Shown here one piece after another: positions 47,730 to 57,026 of a stretch of 64,000 nucleotides of DNA. Under the pieces are notes generated by a model. That model worked only from the letters and a program-made list of their open reading frames with translations. It ran no database searches and was not told the origin of the DNA. The translations under genes were made by a program, and so were the position numbers. Source of the DNA: Hyphomicrobiales bacterium (GTDB lineage Bacteria; Pseudomonadota; Alphaproteobacteria; Rhizobiales; Rhodobiaceae). Numbering within the stretch: position 1 is the stretch's first letter; every line of letters begins with the position of its first letter. The DNA is taken from the NCBI GenBank assembly GCA_002869065.1, contig PKTR01000002.1:620001-684000 (forward strand), read 5' to 3'.

Positions 47730-49166
47730 TTACTCGTAGATGAATCCGTAACGGCCATGGTACTGGCCGGGAGCGCCCTGCTCGCCGTCAACCCGGTACA
47801 TCCGGTTGAGGCGATTGAGGAAAATCGTTGCGGCATCGGATGCCGGCGAGAGATTCTGGTCCGGACGCCGTAGCGCCGACGTCTTCACCGGATCGACCAG
47901 ATACGGCGTCACGAAGACCACGAACTCGCTCTGGCTGCGTTGGTAGTCGCGGCTCTTGAAGAGCGCGCCGAGCACCGGCAGGTTGAGCAGGCCGGGAATG
48001 CCGTTGATGCTCTGGCGAACGTCGTCCTTGATGAGACCGGCCAGGACCAACGTTCCACCAGACGGCAGTTCGACGGTGCTGTCGGCGCGACGCACGCGCA
48101 GGCCCGGGATCGACAACGTGTTGCCCGAGCCGCCACCGCCGACGGTGTAACCGCCATCGGTGGTCAGTTCGCTCATCTCCGTCTTGACGCGGGTGCTGAT
48201 GCGACCGCCGGACAGAACGACCGGGGTGAATTCGAGGCTGATGCCGTATTTCTTGAATTCGATCGTGATGTTGCCATCCTGGTCGCGGCCGACCGGAACG
48301 GGATACTCGCCACCGACCAGGAAGCTGGCGCTTTCACCGGAGACGGCGGTCAGCGTCGGCTCGGCCAGCGTACGGATCACGCCGTCCTGCTGCAGGGCGC
48401 GGATGGTGCCGCTGACGCCGGAACTGCCGGTCTGGTAGGTGCCGTTGACGAGGCTGTCGGCAATCGCCGCGCCGGCGACGGAGAACGGATTCTCCGTCAC
48501 AGCCTGAACGGTCATATTGCCGATCGAGCCGAACGGCTGCAGGTCGACGCCGAGCTGCTTGATGATGGTGCGCTGCACTTCGGCAATGGTCACCTTGAGG
48601 TGGACCTGTTCCTCGCCGCGCACAGCGATCATCGAAACCACCTTGCCCTCTTCACCGCCAGTGAACTTGGAGGCGATGTCAACGGCGCGCTTGGCCTCTG
48701 CCGGGGTGTTGGCCGTGCCCGACAGGACGACGCTGCCGTTGAGGGATTCCGCCTTGATGGCGCTACCGGGAAGCAGGCGATTGAGCGCCCGTTCCAGATC
48801 GCCGGTATCGGTTTCCACCGAGAGCTCGAAGCTGGCGAGCTGATGACCGCCCTGACCGAACAGGAAGACGTTCGCCTGGCCGGCGGCAACACCGAGAATG
48901 TAGACCCGGCGCGAGGATCTCACCACGGCATCGGCGATCTCGGGATTGGAGACGAGGACGTCGGCGACGTCGGCTCCCAATTCGATGACCACCGACTTGT
49001 TCAGGCCGACCTTCAGCGGACGAGCTCCGGAGAGCCCGCTGGCGGGGACGCGCAGCAGCTTGGGATAGTCACTTGCGGCAACAGCCGGCGGCGCGGCAAG
49101 GGCGCCGAGCACCGTTGCCAGCGCAACTGCCAGCAGAACCGTATTTCGTTTCAACCAACCGCTCAT
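47730..49166 (-). CDS. cpaC: Tad pilus secretin CpaC/RcpA
   Basis: Outer-membrane secretin of 478 residues through which the pilus passes. A signal peptide (VLLAVALATVLGALAAPPAV) is followed by the pilus assembly N-domain (LKVGLNKSVVIELGADVADV), a BON domain, and the secretin beta-barrel domain with ALQQDGVIRTLAEPTLTAVS, GESASFLVGGEYPVPV and LPSGGTLVLAGLIKDDVRQS. The start at 49166 gives a proper signal peptide; the upstream frame overlaps cpaB. The first domain has a standalone paralogue at 51941. Confidence 0.95.
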   Translation of the reverse strand: MSGWLKRNTVLLAVALATVLGALAAPPAVAASDYPKLLRVPASGLSGARPLKVGLNKSVVIELGADVADVLVSNPEIADAVVRSSRRVYILGVAAGQANVFLFGQGGHQLASFELSVETDTGDLERALNRLLPGSAIKAESLNGSVVLSGTANTPAEAKRAVDIASKFTGGEEGKVVSMIAVRGEEQVHLKVTIAEVQRTIIKQLGVDLQPFGSIGNMTVQAVTENPFSVAGAAIADSLVNGTYQTGSSGVSGTIRALQQDGVIRTLAEPTLTAVSGESASFLVGGEYPVPVGRDQDGNITIEFKKYGISLEFTPVVLSGGRISTRVKTEMSELTTDGGYTVGGGGSGNTLSIPGLRVRRADSTVELPSGGTLVLAGLIKDDVRQSINGIPGLLNLPVLGALFKSRDYQRSQSEFVVFVTPYLVDPVKTSALRRPDQNLSPASDAATIFLNRLNRMYRVDGEQGAPGQYHGRYGFIYE

Positions 49167-49212
49167 CTCACTCACACTCCTCAGCCGGTTTACCGACACG
49201 CACCCGCGACGA

Positions 49213-50007
49213 TTACCGTGACGTGGTCGACTGGGTTTGGATTCCGTATTTGACGTAGCTGACACCGCTGCGCCGTTTGCGCTTGACCGTTTCTTCCGTC
49301 CCGGGCTGGGAATCGGCGATCGACCGCAGGGCCAGCGAAATCGAGCCGAGCTGCTGCGACTGGGCGATGATTTCCGCCTCCGACGGCCCAAGCTCGAGGG
49401 TCGCCGTTTCGCGACCGACAACGGCCTTCTCGCCCTCGCGGTCCTCGATCGTCTGGTCGATGGCGAGCACGCGGACATTCTCGAGGATCGTTTCGCTGTA
49501 CCATTCCTGGCGTTCGCCGCCGTTCGAGCGCTGCCGGGTCAGGATGACGTCGACGCGGTCGTTCGGCAGCACGAAGCCGCCGGCGGTGTTGAGCGCGGAA
49601 ACCTGCACCGCGATGGCGCGGCGGCCCTTCGGCAGGATGGCCGACATGAAGCCGCGATCGGAACGGATCAGCTTCTGTTCCTTGATCGGTTCACCCGACA
49701 GGAATGGCGTGCGGGCGATGGTGCCGGTCAGTTCCTCAAGCGCCTGAGGGCGCGAGGAGCGCACGATATAGGCGCCACCGAGACCGGATTGCGGCCATTT
49801 CTGCCATTGCAGCTCGTTCGGGGTGATCATCTTGCCGATCGGGACGTCGACGGAGGCGACGAGGACCTCATCGGACGGGATCTCTTCGACCTTCGTGATG
49901 ACGGTCTGCTTTTCCGGCTTCTGCCCGATCGCATTGACGAGCAGCATGGCGGCGAGAAGGCCCGCCACGATGGCCACCGCGATGAGAATGAGACGCTTAC
50001 TTTTCAT
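49213..50007 (-). CDS. cpaB: Flp pilus assembly protein CpaB/RcpC
   Basis: A 264-residue periplasmic protein anchored by an N-terminal helix (LILIAVAIVAGLLAAMLLVN). The SAF domain (about 40-110: VLVASVDVPIGKMITPNELQ) is followed by the RcpC domain (GRRAIAVQVSALNTAGGFVL, NDRVDVILTRQR). It is thought to stabilise or modify the pilus with the secretin. A 222-base gap separates it from cpaA, so it may have its own promoter. Confidence 0.92.
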   Translation of the reverse strand: MKSKRLILIAVAIVAGLLAAMLLVNAIGQKPEKQTVITKVEEIPSDEVLVASVDVPIGKMITPNELQWQKWPQSGLGGAYIVRSSRPQALEELTGTIARTPFLSGEPIKEQKLIRSDRGFMSAILPKGRRAIAVQVSALNTAGGFVLPNDRVDVILTRQRSNGGERQEWYSETILENVRVLAIDQTIEDREGEKAVVGRETATLELGPSEAEIIAQSQQLGSISLALRSIADSQPGTEETVKRKRRSGVSYVKYGIQTQSTTSR

Positions 50008-50229
50008 TGCCACCGATCCAACAGGTTCTCGGGCGACCTGATCCGCCCGTTGTCTGAATTCTCGGAGGCAATCCTCAAATTATGGTTAATCGGTCGTGAC
50101 GATTTTTAGTTAATCTATTCTTGCACCGGGAAATGGCGGAGTTCGTGGGAGTTTGAAGCGGCAAACGCGCACCGATTGAGGTCGGCCGCGCGCACGGGAG
50201 GTGCCAGGACAGGAGGTTCGGACGGTATC

Positions 50230-50751
50230 CTAGTGCAGGACAGCCGCCAGCCAGAGCGTTTCGGGATAGATCACGAGCGCGCCGGCAGCCAATGCGATGC
50301 CATAGGGTACGCCGTTTGTGGCGTTATGCAGCCGGGCAACCCAGCCAATGTCGGCCATTGCCGTGGGCAAGGGAATGCGGCGCGCGAAAAGGATCACAAG
50401 GGTGAGCGCTCCACCGAACACGGCCGCAATCAGCAGAAACTGAAGCGTATGGAAGCCGCCGAACCACAAGGCGATCGAGGCGGCCATCTTGGCATCGCCG
50501 CCGCCCATCCAACCCATCGAAAAACCCGCGAAGCCGATCGCCAGAACGGCGAAGGCAACGAGCACATGCATGCCGGCCTGTTCCCAGCCAAGCCCGATCC
50601 GGGCGGCGAAGACGGCAAAACCGATGATCAGCACCAACGACAGCTTGTTGGAGATCCGCATGGTCAACATGTCCGACAGGCCGGCGAAGATCATCGCGAG
50701 CGGAAACACAGCGATGAGCAGGCTGTCGACGATGCCGAGGCTGGTAAACAT
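50230..50751 (-). CDS. cpaA: prepilin peptidase CpaA/TadV
   Basis: An A24 aspartic prepilin peptidase (173 residues) that cleaves Flp and the TadE/F pseudopilins. The two catalytic aspartates are Asp27 (FAGLSDMLTMRISNK) and Asp86 in the GxGD-type motif MGGGDAKMAA. Six membrane segments are visible. The ATG at 50751 gives the family start; the frame stays open upstream to 51048 but that part has no family similarity and contains the 36-bp repeats. Confidence 0.92.
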   Translation of the reverse strand: MFTSLGIVDSLLIAVFPLAMIFAGLSDMLTMRISNKLSLVLIIGFAVFAARIGLGWEQAGMHVLVAFAVLAIGFAGFSMGWMGGGDAKMAASIALWFGGFHTLQFLLIAAVFGGALTLVILFARRIPLPTAMADIGWVARLHNATNGVPYGIALAAGALVIYPETLWLAAVLH

Positions 50752-50911
50752 GGGGGAACTCCTTGCCGTTTGCGAAGCCGACATTAGAGCGTTGAGGTGA
50801 AAACCCGGTAAACGCGTGGACCCGCGCGGGATGAGAAACCGCAGCCGCAGGGGCATTTTACGTTCGGGTCGAATAGGCGAAATGCTCGATCGGCCTGTTT
50901 CGGGCAGCTCC

Positions 50912-51003
50912 GTCGGCGCCAATTGGTCCAATTGGCTGCACGATGCTGTTCGTCTAGGCGCATCTTTGTCGACGCCAATTGGTCCAATTGGCTGCACGAT
51001 GCT
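50912..51003. promoter_or_regulatory. duplicated 36-bp element with a 19-bp palindrome, candidate operator pair
   Basis: Two direct copies (50912-50947 and 50968-51003), identical but for one base, with start-to-start spacing of 56. Each contains the palindrome GCCAATTGGTCCAATTGGC, perfect around its central base. Dyad symmetry and duplication upstream of cpaA fit binding of a dimeric regulator, perhaps with looping. The regulator is unknown. Confidence 0.6.
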
Positions 51004-51013
51004 TTTGACAAAG

Positions 51014-51044
51014 AAAAACCGGCGCAGGTGACTGCGCCGGTTTT
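51014..51044 (-). terminator. intrinsic terminator of flp
   Basis: On the minus strand a 13-bp stem (AAAACCGGCGCAG / CTGCGCCGGTTTT) with a four-base loop is followed by a T-rich tail. It lies about 100 bases after the flp stop and would allow pilin to be made in excess over the downstream machine. Confidence 0.85.
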
Positions 51045-51145
51045 CCATACCCGTCTCGATTATCCCGGTCGGTTGGCCGCTCCGCCGTTGCCGGCCAGAG
51101 CGGCCAGAACCCGATCGCGCGGGATAATCGGATCAGACCGTCTGA

Positions 51146-51325
51146 TCAACCGCCGTTGGCGGCCTGCAGCTTGGTCGAAACGGTGCCGAAGGTCGTGCTC
51201 AGCTGGGTGCCCAGCGTCGTCGCGGCGCCGATGATGGCAACGGCGATAAGCGCGGCGATCAGACCGTATTCGATCGCGGTGGCACCATCTTCGTCCTTCA
51301 GAAAACGCATGAAATTCTTGGTCAT
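51146..51325 (-). CDS. Flp-family type IVb pilin
   Basis: The major pilin precursor of 59 residues. The leader MTKNFMRFLKDEDG is followed by the Flp motif ATAIEYGLIAALIAVAIIGA, with cleavage after Gly14 and the Glu-Tyr pair at mature positions 5 and 6. The mature pilin has 45 residues. An AAGGAGCAAG ribosome site precedes the ATG at 51325; the frame is open upstream but lacks similarity. It is first in the minus-strand Tad run and separated by a terminator. Confidence 0.95.
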   Translation of the reverse strand: MTKNFMRFLKDEDGATAIEYGLIAALIAVAIIGAATTLGTQLSTTFGTVSTKLQAANGG

Positions 51326-51940
51326 GTTACTTGCTCCTTGCTCCACTGTCGTCGCTTTTTCGGTTTCGTCGGATTGTTTTTTCCCGCCGATCGGAACCTG
51401 AAAGCACCCTATCACGTAGCTCTTGCCAAGTTCTTAAGTCACGATGACGTTTTTCTCGAACCTGACTGCAGTGAATGACTTGGTTAACAGTCTGTATCCA
51501 GGCACTCAACTGCGGAACTACTTGAAAGATTGCTTCAAGCGATCCGAGGGCAACTCTAGCGGCCAATTCCAAACATTCCGTATCCGCGACTCTCTAAAGT
51601 CCGCCCTATCTCGGTTTTCAGGGCGTTAAGGATGACGGATTCACGCCCTGCTCAGCGGGCCTCAGCAGCCTGGCAAGTATGGCGCTGCATTCGACAGCGA
51701 CGGGGTGGCGGATATCGCTACCGGGGTTCGCACTGCGCGCCTTACCCCACGAAATTCGTCATGATCTCAATAGATTGTGCGGGTTCTCGGACATCAGCCG
51801 GCGATGCCGCTGGTAACCTTTGCACACCGCTGAGCAACGATCCGCGAGATCTTTTTCCCGCCCCCACGGGGACTGTTAGGGAATCCTTCACCAAACTGGC
51901 GGAAAACTCATGCGAAGTTTGTTTCGCGGAGGGATCCCGC
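51326..51940. other. divergent regulatory gap between flp and the plus-strand pilus genes
   Basis: A 615-base gap with no convincing gene. It contains a short inverted repeat CTTGAA-N7-TTCAAG near 51520-51540 and a GGTTAAC near 51480. It must hold the promoters of flp and of the 51941 gene, but I cannot assign -35/-10 boxes. A paired TTAA-N7-TTAA CtrA site was not found. Confidence 0.45.
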
Positions 51941-52468
51941 ATGTCGAAGTCCAGATCAGTCACCCAAACGCCCGCTGCCGGCCGCATGGCCCGCCGGAAC
52001 GGACTGTATGCGGCCTTCGTCGTCGCGTTAGGCCTCGGCCTTCTTGTGTCTCCGGAACCGGCCGCGCTCGCCAAGGAACCGATCAAGGTCACGCTCGACC
52101 GCGCCAAGGTGATGCGGATCGAGTCGCCCGCCGACACGGTCATTGTCGGCAACCCGGCCATTGCCGATGCCGTGATGCATGACCGCACGACGCTGGTCGT
52201 GATCGGCCGCGGCTTCGGCTCCACCAATCTGATCATTCTCGATGAGAACGGCGAGGCGATCGCCGACGAGACGCTGGTCGTCGGTCCGCAGTCGGATGCC
52301 GTCGTCACGGTGCAACGCCGCGGCCTGCGCTACAGTTACTCGTGCTCGCCGGCCTGCGCCCCGACGGTCAATCCGGGGGATGAGGAAAAGTTCTTCAAGC
52401 AGGTGAGTGAGCAGGGCTCGTCGCGCAATGCCGCTGCCCAGGAAGCGGCCTCCGCCAAGGGCAACTGA
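51941..52468 (+). CDS. pilus assembly N-domain protein, orphan CpaC N-terminal-like
   Basis: A secreted protein of 175 residues. A signal peptide (AAFVVALGLGLLVSPEPAAL) precedes a single domain, IKVTLDRAKVMRIESPADTV...VGNPAIADAVMHDRTTLVVI, that matches the first domain of CpaC (VGLNKSVVIELGADVADVLV). No secretin barrel follows. A C-terminal SYSCSPACAPTVNPGDE has two cysteines that may form a disulfide. GGAGGGAT precedes the ATG at 51941. It probably works in the periplasm with the Tad secretin; exact role unknown. Confidence 0.82.
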   Translation: MSKSRSVTQTPAAGRMARRNGLYAAFVVALGLGLLVSPEPAALAKEPIKVTLDRAKVMRIESPADTVIVGNPAIADAVMHDRTTLVVIGRGFGSTNLIILDENGEAIADETLVVGPQSDAVVTVQRRGLRYSYSCSPACAPTVNPGDEEKFFKQVSEQGSSRNAAAQEAASAKGN

Positions 52469-52706
52469 CACCATCGCGTGCCGAGGCCTGACGGAGCGGT
52501 TGACGTGTCGTTCCGCGCTATACTCATTATAGACTCGCGCACGTGAAGTGTTGCGTAAACAGAGTGTTACCACGCGCCTTCACAGCTTCACCTTAAAAAG
52601 AAACCGTTCCGAAAGATATCTTTGCTACTCCTTGCCCAAGAATAATGGGTCAGGGCCGCCTGCCGTTTTCACCGACAGAACCGGCCCGAGGGTAAGGCGT
52701 AAAAGA

Positions 52707-53276
52707 ATGCAGGCGTTTCGACGTCGAAAGATAGAACTCCCGAACTGGTTGGGCAGATCGCTCCCGGCGCGTTTCGTGCGCAACGAGGATGGCGTTTACG
52801 CGATCGAATTCGCGATGGTCGCGATGCCGTTCTTCGCGCTGCTGTTCATGATCTTCGAGGTCTCTTTCACGATTTTCGCCAACCAGATCCTCGACAACGC
52901 CGTCAGTGACGCCGCCCGGATGATCCGGACCGGACAGGCGCAGCAACAGAATTTCAGCCAGGCGGAGTTCAAGCAGCAGGTGTGCGGAGGCCTTGTCGGC
53001 CTGTTCGACTGCGACTCCTACCTGCATATCGACGTCAAGACGTTCTCCTCGTTCGGCAGCGTCGCCCTGAGCGAACCGACGGATGAAAACGGCGACGTCG
53101 ACGATGGCAGCTTCAGCTACAATGACGGCGGCGCCAATGACATCGTCGTGGTCCGCGTCTTCTATGAATGGCCGATGATCAGCCCGTTGTCGGGCTCGCA
53201 CCTGGCCGATCTTTCGAACGGCCGGCGACTGCTTTCCTCAGTTGCCGCGTTCCGCAACGAACCGTTCCCCTGGTAA
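52707..53276 (+). CDS. tadE: TadE-family pseudopilin
   Basis: A minor pseudopilin of 189 residues. The hydrophobic N-terminal helix EDGVYAIEFAMVAMPFFALL has the Glu after the predicted CpaA cleavage site (Gly-Val-Tyr-Ala-Ile-Glu-Phe). The soluble part carries two cysteines (VCGGLVGLFDCDSYLHI). TadE proteins are needed for Flp pilus assembly and may cap or prime the fibre. The ATG at 52707 lies after AAGGCGTAAAAGA. The next pseudopilin gene starts 15 bases after the stop. Confidence 0.87.
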   Translation: MQAFRRRKIELPNWLGRSLPARFVRNEDGVYAIEFAMVAMPFFALLFMIFEVSFTIFANQILDNAVSDAARMIRTGQAQQQNFSQAEFKQQVCGGLVGLFDCDSYLHIDVKTFSSFGSVALSEPTDENGDVDDGSFSYNDGGANDIVVVRVFYEWPMISPLSGSHLADLSNGRRLLSSVAAFRNEPFPW

Positions 53277-53291
53277 CGAGGAGGCGTAGCG

Positions 53292-53879
53292 ATGGGTATT
53301 CCGCCACTCTTTGAAAAGGCCAGCCGGACCGTAGCCGCGAAACTGGCGCGCTTTCGCCGCGACAAGCGCGGTATTGCCGCCGTGGAATTCGCCATGCTGG
53401 CACCTGTGCTCGTCATTGCCTTCATCGGCACGTTCGAACTGAGCGAAGCGATCACCGTCAACCGCAAGGTGACGCATGCGACCAGCACCATCGCCGACCT
53501 GGTCACCCAGTCGGAGAAACTGACGAACAGCGAAGTCGAGAACATTTTCGACGCGACCGCAGCCGTGCTATCGCCCTATCCGAGTGCCAACCTGAAGCTC
53601 GTGGTGGCCACTATCGGCCCCGATGCCAATGGCGACCCGATCGTCGTTGCCAGCCGTGCGCGCAACACCACCAAGTGGACGGAAAATACCGCGCCGCCGA
53701 TCAGCCTGCCCGAAGGGCTCGACTACAGCAGCCAGCAGATCGTCATTGCCAAGAGCGAGTACAGCTACAAGGCCGTGTTCTCCAGCCTGAGCAAGGAGAT
53801 CATCGGCAACGAGAGCTGGACCATGGGCGACATATTCTACCTGCGCCCGCGCAATTCGAGCTCAATCACGTTCAACTAG
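53292..53879 (+). CDS. tadF: second TadE/TadF-family pseudopilin
   Basis: A 195-residue pseudopilin with the N-terminal motif KRGIAAVEFAMLAPVLVIAF. The Gly before Ile is the likely peptidase site. The soluble part (THATSTIADLVTQSEKLTNS, PYPSANLKLVVATIGPDANG) resembles TadE/TadF proteins that follow TadE in rhizobia. AGGAGG lies before the ATG. No TadG-like von Willebrand factor protein follows; a hairpin does. Confidence 0.82.
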   Translation: MGIPPLFEKASRTVAAKLARFRRDKRGIAAVEFAMLAPVLVIAFIGTFELSEAITVNRKVTHATSTIADLVTQSEKLTNSEVENIFDATAAVLSPYPSANLKLVVATIGPDANGDPIVVASRARNTTKWTENTAPPISLPEGLDYSSQQIVIAKSEYSYKAVFSSLSKEIIGNESWTMGDIFYLRPRNSSSITFN

Positions 53880-53932
53880 GCACGTGATTTTCTGAGGCCA
53901 AAATTCCAACTTTATGATTCTAATTCCACAAG

Positions 53933-53966
53933 GATGCATTCCAAAATTGATTTTTTGGAATGCATC
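53933..53966. terminator. AT-rich hairpin between convergent tadF and phnD-like genes
   Basis: GATGCATTCCAAAA pairs perfectly with TTTTGGAATGCATC around a loop of about six bases, with T-rich flanks on the plus strand. It is placed to end the tadE-tadF transcript and possibly the opposite one. Confidence 0.65.
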
Positions 53967-53998
53967 GTTGGTTTTTCATATTCCAGAACATTTTCGCA

Positions 53999-54952
53999 TC
54001 AACCCTTCGGCATGGCCGCCGGAGACGCCTCGCGCTGCGGCCGGAACGCATCGATCAACAGCGAAAACATCGAGCGGTCGGCGGCGACGAAGCCCCCGCC
54101 ATAGACACGTTCGACCGCGTCATAGGCAGCCCCGTCGAGCTCGTTGAGGCGCACCAGTTCCGCCACCAGCAACTTCTTGAGCGCATCCGGCAATCCGCGA
54201 CGAACGGCATGAGGTCCGTGCGGGATGAGCCGCGAACGCCACACGATGGCCACTTCATCCATCGTCATCGTGCCGTCCGCGACAAGATCGTGGAGCGTAC
54301 CGCGGTCGAAGCCTTTTTCGGGATCGCCGGACAGGCTGCTCCAGGCGATGGCGGCGTCGGCGGCCCCCAGCAGGACCGTCTTGACGGCGGATGCCGGCGC
54401 ACCGGCAAAGGTGACCGACTGGAAATAGTCATCGACATGGATGCCGGCGCCCTGAAGCTCGATGAACGGCACCAGATGCCCGGCCGTCGAGCCGGGACGC
54501 GAGAGCACGAGGGTCGCGTCTTTCAGGTCCGCCAGCGACGCGGGTTTCCTGTCGGAACGGGCAACGATGATCGAATGGTAGCCGGTCGACCCATCCTCGG
54601 CCTTGGGAACCACCAACGGCTCCAGGCAGCGGCAGGCGGCCTCGGCGGCGGCATAGGCGCTGGCATTGTAGATGGCGTAATCGATGCGGGCCGAGGTGTG
54701 GGCGTCGATCAGCATCGCGGTGTCGGCCATCGGCAGCACTTCGACGGGGATGGCTAGCTCGAGCGACAGGCGGCGGCGGAAGGGCTCGATCCGCTTCAGG
54801 CCATGGCGCGGATTGGAACCGGCCACGAAGCCGATCCGCAGCACCTTGACGCGCTCACGCCAGTCGGAGTCATCGGCTCTGGCCGACGTCCCGAAAAGTG
54901 CGGCAGACGCGACGGCAAACGCCAAAACGAGACCGAACATCGTCCGGATCAT
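53999..54952 (-). CDS. PhnD-like phosphate/phosphonate-type substrate-binding protein
   Basis: A periplasmic solute-binding protein of 317 residues with a signal peptide (FGLVLAFAVASAALFGTSARA). The PhnD-type fold is shown by LRIGFVAGSNPRHGLKRIEP, DYAIYNASAYAAAE and LVLSRPGSTAGHLVPFIELQ. No permease or ATPase gene is adjacent, so it may serve a distant transporter or be a sensor domain protein. Ligand unknown; phosphonate is only the family default. Confidence 0.78.
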   Translation of the reverse strand: MIRTMFGLVLAFAVASAALFGTSARADDSDWRERVKVLRIGFVAGSNPRHGLKRIEPFRRRLSLELAIPVEVLPMADTAMLIDAHTSARIDYAIYNASAYAAAEAACRCLEPLVVPKAEDGSTGYHSIIVARSDRKPASLADLKDATLVLSRPGSTAGHLVPFIELQGAGIHVDDYFQSVTFAGAPASAVKTVLLGAADAAIAWSSLSGDPEKGFDRGTLHDLVADGTMTMDEVAIVWRSRLIPHGPHAVRRGLPDALKKLLVAELVRLNELDGAAYDAVERVYGGGFVAADRSMFSLLIDAFRPQREASPAAMPKG

Positions 54953-55114
54953 CGGATCCCTACCCTATGTGCAAACCCTGGCCCCCGCCGCCGCTAGATA
55001 TGACGGAACGCGGCAGCGAGTTCAAACGCCGACGGCAAATACGGTTACTGGGTATATTTTCCGGCCCCGTTGCCGCATTCGTTCGTCACACCGAAGCACC
55101 CCTCTCCGGGATAC

Positions 55115-56146
<1,032 letters not shown>

Positions 56147-56315
56147 GGGTGCGGTTACCGTCTGGAGAAGGGAGCGACGGCGCGACTTTAATGCGGAACC
56201 GGGGGACGGGAAACGGCTTCTTTACCGTGATCGCAGGTGGCTCGAATTGCTCGGGTTTTCTTCACGGCGCTGAAAGCGCGCGCTGCCTACTCTTGCCACG
56301 GATCAAGCCGAATGG

Positions 56316-56879
56316 ATGACGGAAATGATGCGTCTCGTGATGCTGGCGGTCGGCCTGTGTGCCGCTGCCCTGCTCTTCCCCCAGCATGTGGAAAGCGTGA
56401 TTGCCATGGTGGCCGGCCAGAACCAGGCCGGGGAATCGCCGGCCGAACAGTCCGCGCCGCAGCCGACGCGTTCGGCGGGGCCGCTGGTCAACGCGCCGCG
56501 CGCGGTCGGCGGCACCGTGATCCTGACGGCGGCATCGAACGGACATTTCTACACCGAGGCGATGATCAACGGGCGGCCGCTCAAGGTCGTCGTCGATACC
56601 GGCGCGACATCCGTCGCCATTCCGTATGAAGACGCGCGGCGCCTCGGCATCATGCTGTCGCCGTCGGACTTCACGGTTCCGGTGCACACCGCAAACGGCG
56701 AGGGCCGCGCCGCATCTGTCAGCTTGCGCGAAGTCCGCGTCGGCTCGATCCGGGTCAGCAATGTGCAGGCGATGGTGCTGCGCAAGGGGCAGCTCGGCAT
56801 CACGCTGCTTGGCATGTCGTTCCTCGGGCGCCTGTCGCAGGCCTCGATCTCGTCGGGCGAGCTGATGATGCGGCCGTAA
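56316..56879 (+). CDS. retropepsin-like aspartic protease (TIGR02281)
   Basis: A membrane-anchored protein of 187 residues. The N-terminal helix (RLVMLAVGLCAAALLF) acts as anchor or signal; a Pro/Ala linker precedes the single-domain aspartic protease, with catalytic Asp in VVVDTGATSVAIPYEDA and the flap and C-terminal GITLLGMSFLGRLSQASIS. It should work as a dimer in the periplasm. Substrate unknown. Starts at 56325 or 56328 are equally possible. Confidence 0.85.
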   Translation: MTEMMRLVMLAVGLCAAALLFPQHVESVIAMVAGQNQAGESPAEQSAPQPTRSAGPLVNAPRAVGGTVILTAASNGHFYTEAMINGRPLKVVVDTGATSVAIPYEDARRLGIMLSPSDFTVPVHTANGEGRAASVSLREVRVGSIRVSNVQAMVLRKGQLGITLLGMSFLGRLSQASISSGELMMRP

Positions 56880-57026
56880 GCGGCATCACTCGCGGACTTC
56901 AGCCGACGTCCGGCCGCGAAAACCATCCGCAAACGCCCCGACCGACAATCGGTCGCCTTTAAAAAACCGCGCCAATCGGCTAACAGGAATGAGCAGTTCC
57001 TCTCAAGCCGCGCGAGACACATTCCC

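Larger units (their letters stand above)
50752..51145. other. leader region between flp and cpaA
   Basis: This 394-base gap holds, in the direction of transcription, the flp terminator (51044-51014) and two copies of a 36-bp element (51003-50968 and 50947-50912), then about 160 bases to cpaA. It is probably where cpaA transcription starts anew. Confidence 0.6.

Noticed and set aside
50752-51048. Upstream in-frame extension of cpaA
   Set aside because: It would translate through the flp terminator and the two 36-bp repeats, and the family start is at 50751.
50014-51640. CtrA binding sites (TTAA-N7-TTAA) upstream of cpaB and flp
   Set aside because: Single TTAA motifs occur but no pair has the required spacing, so control by CtrA cannot be claimed from sequence.
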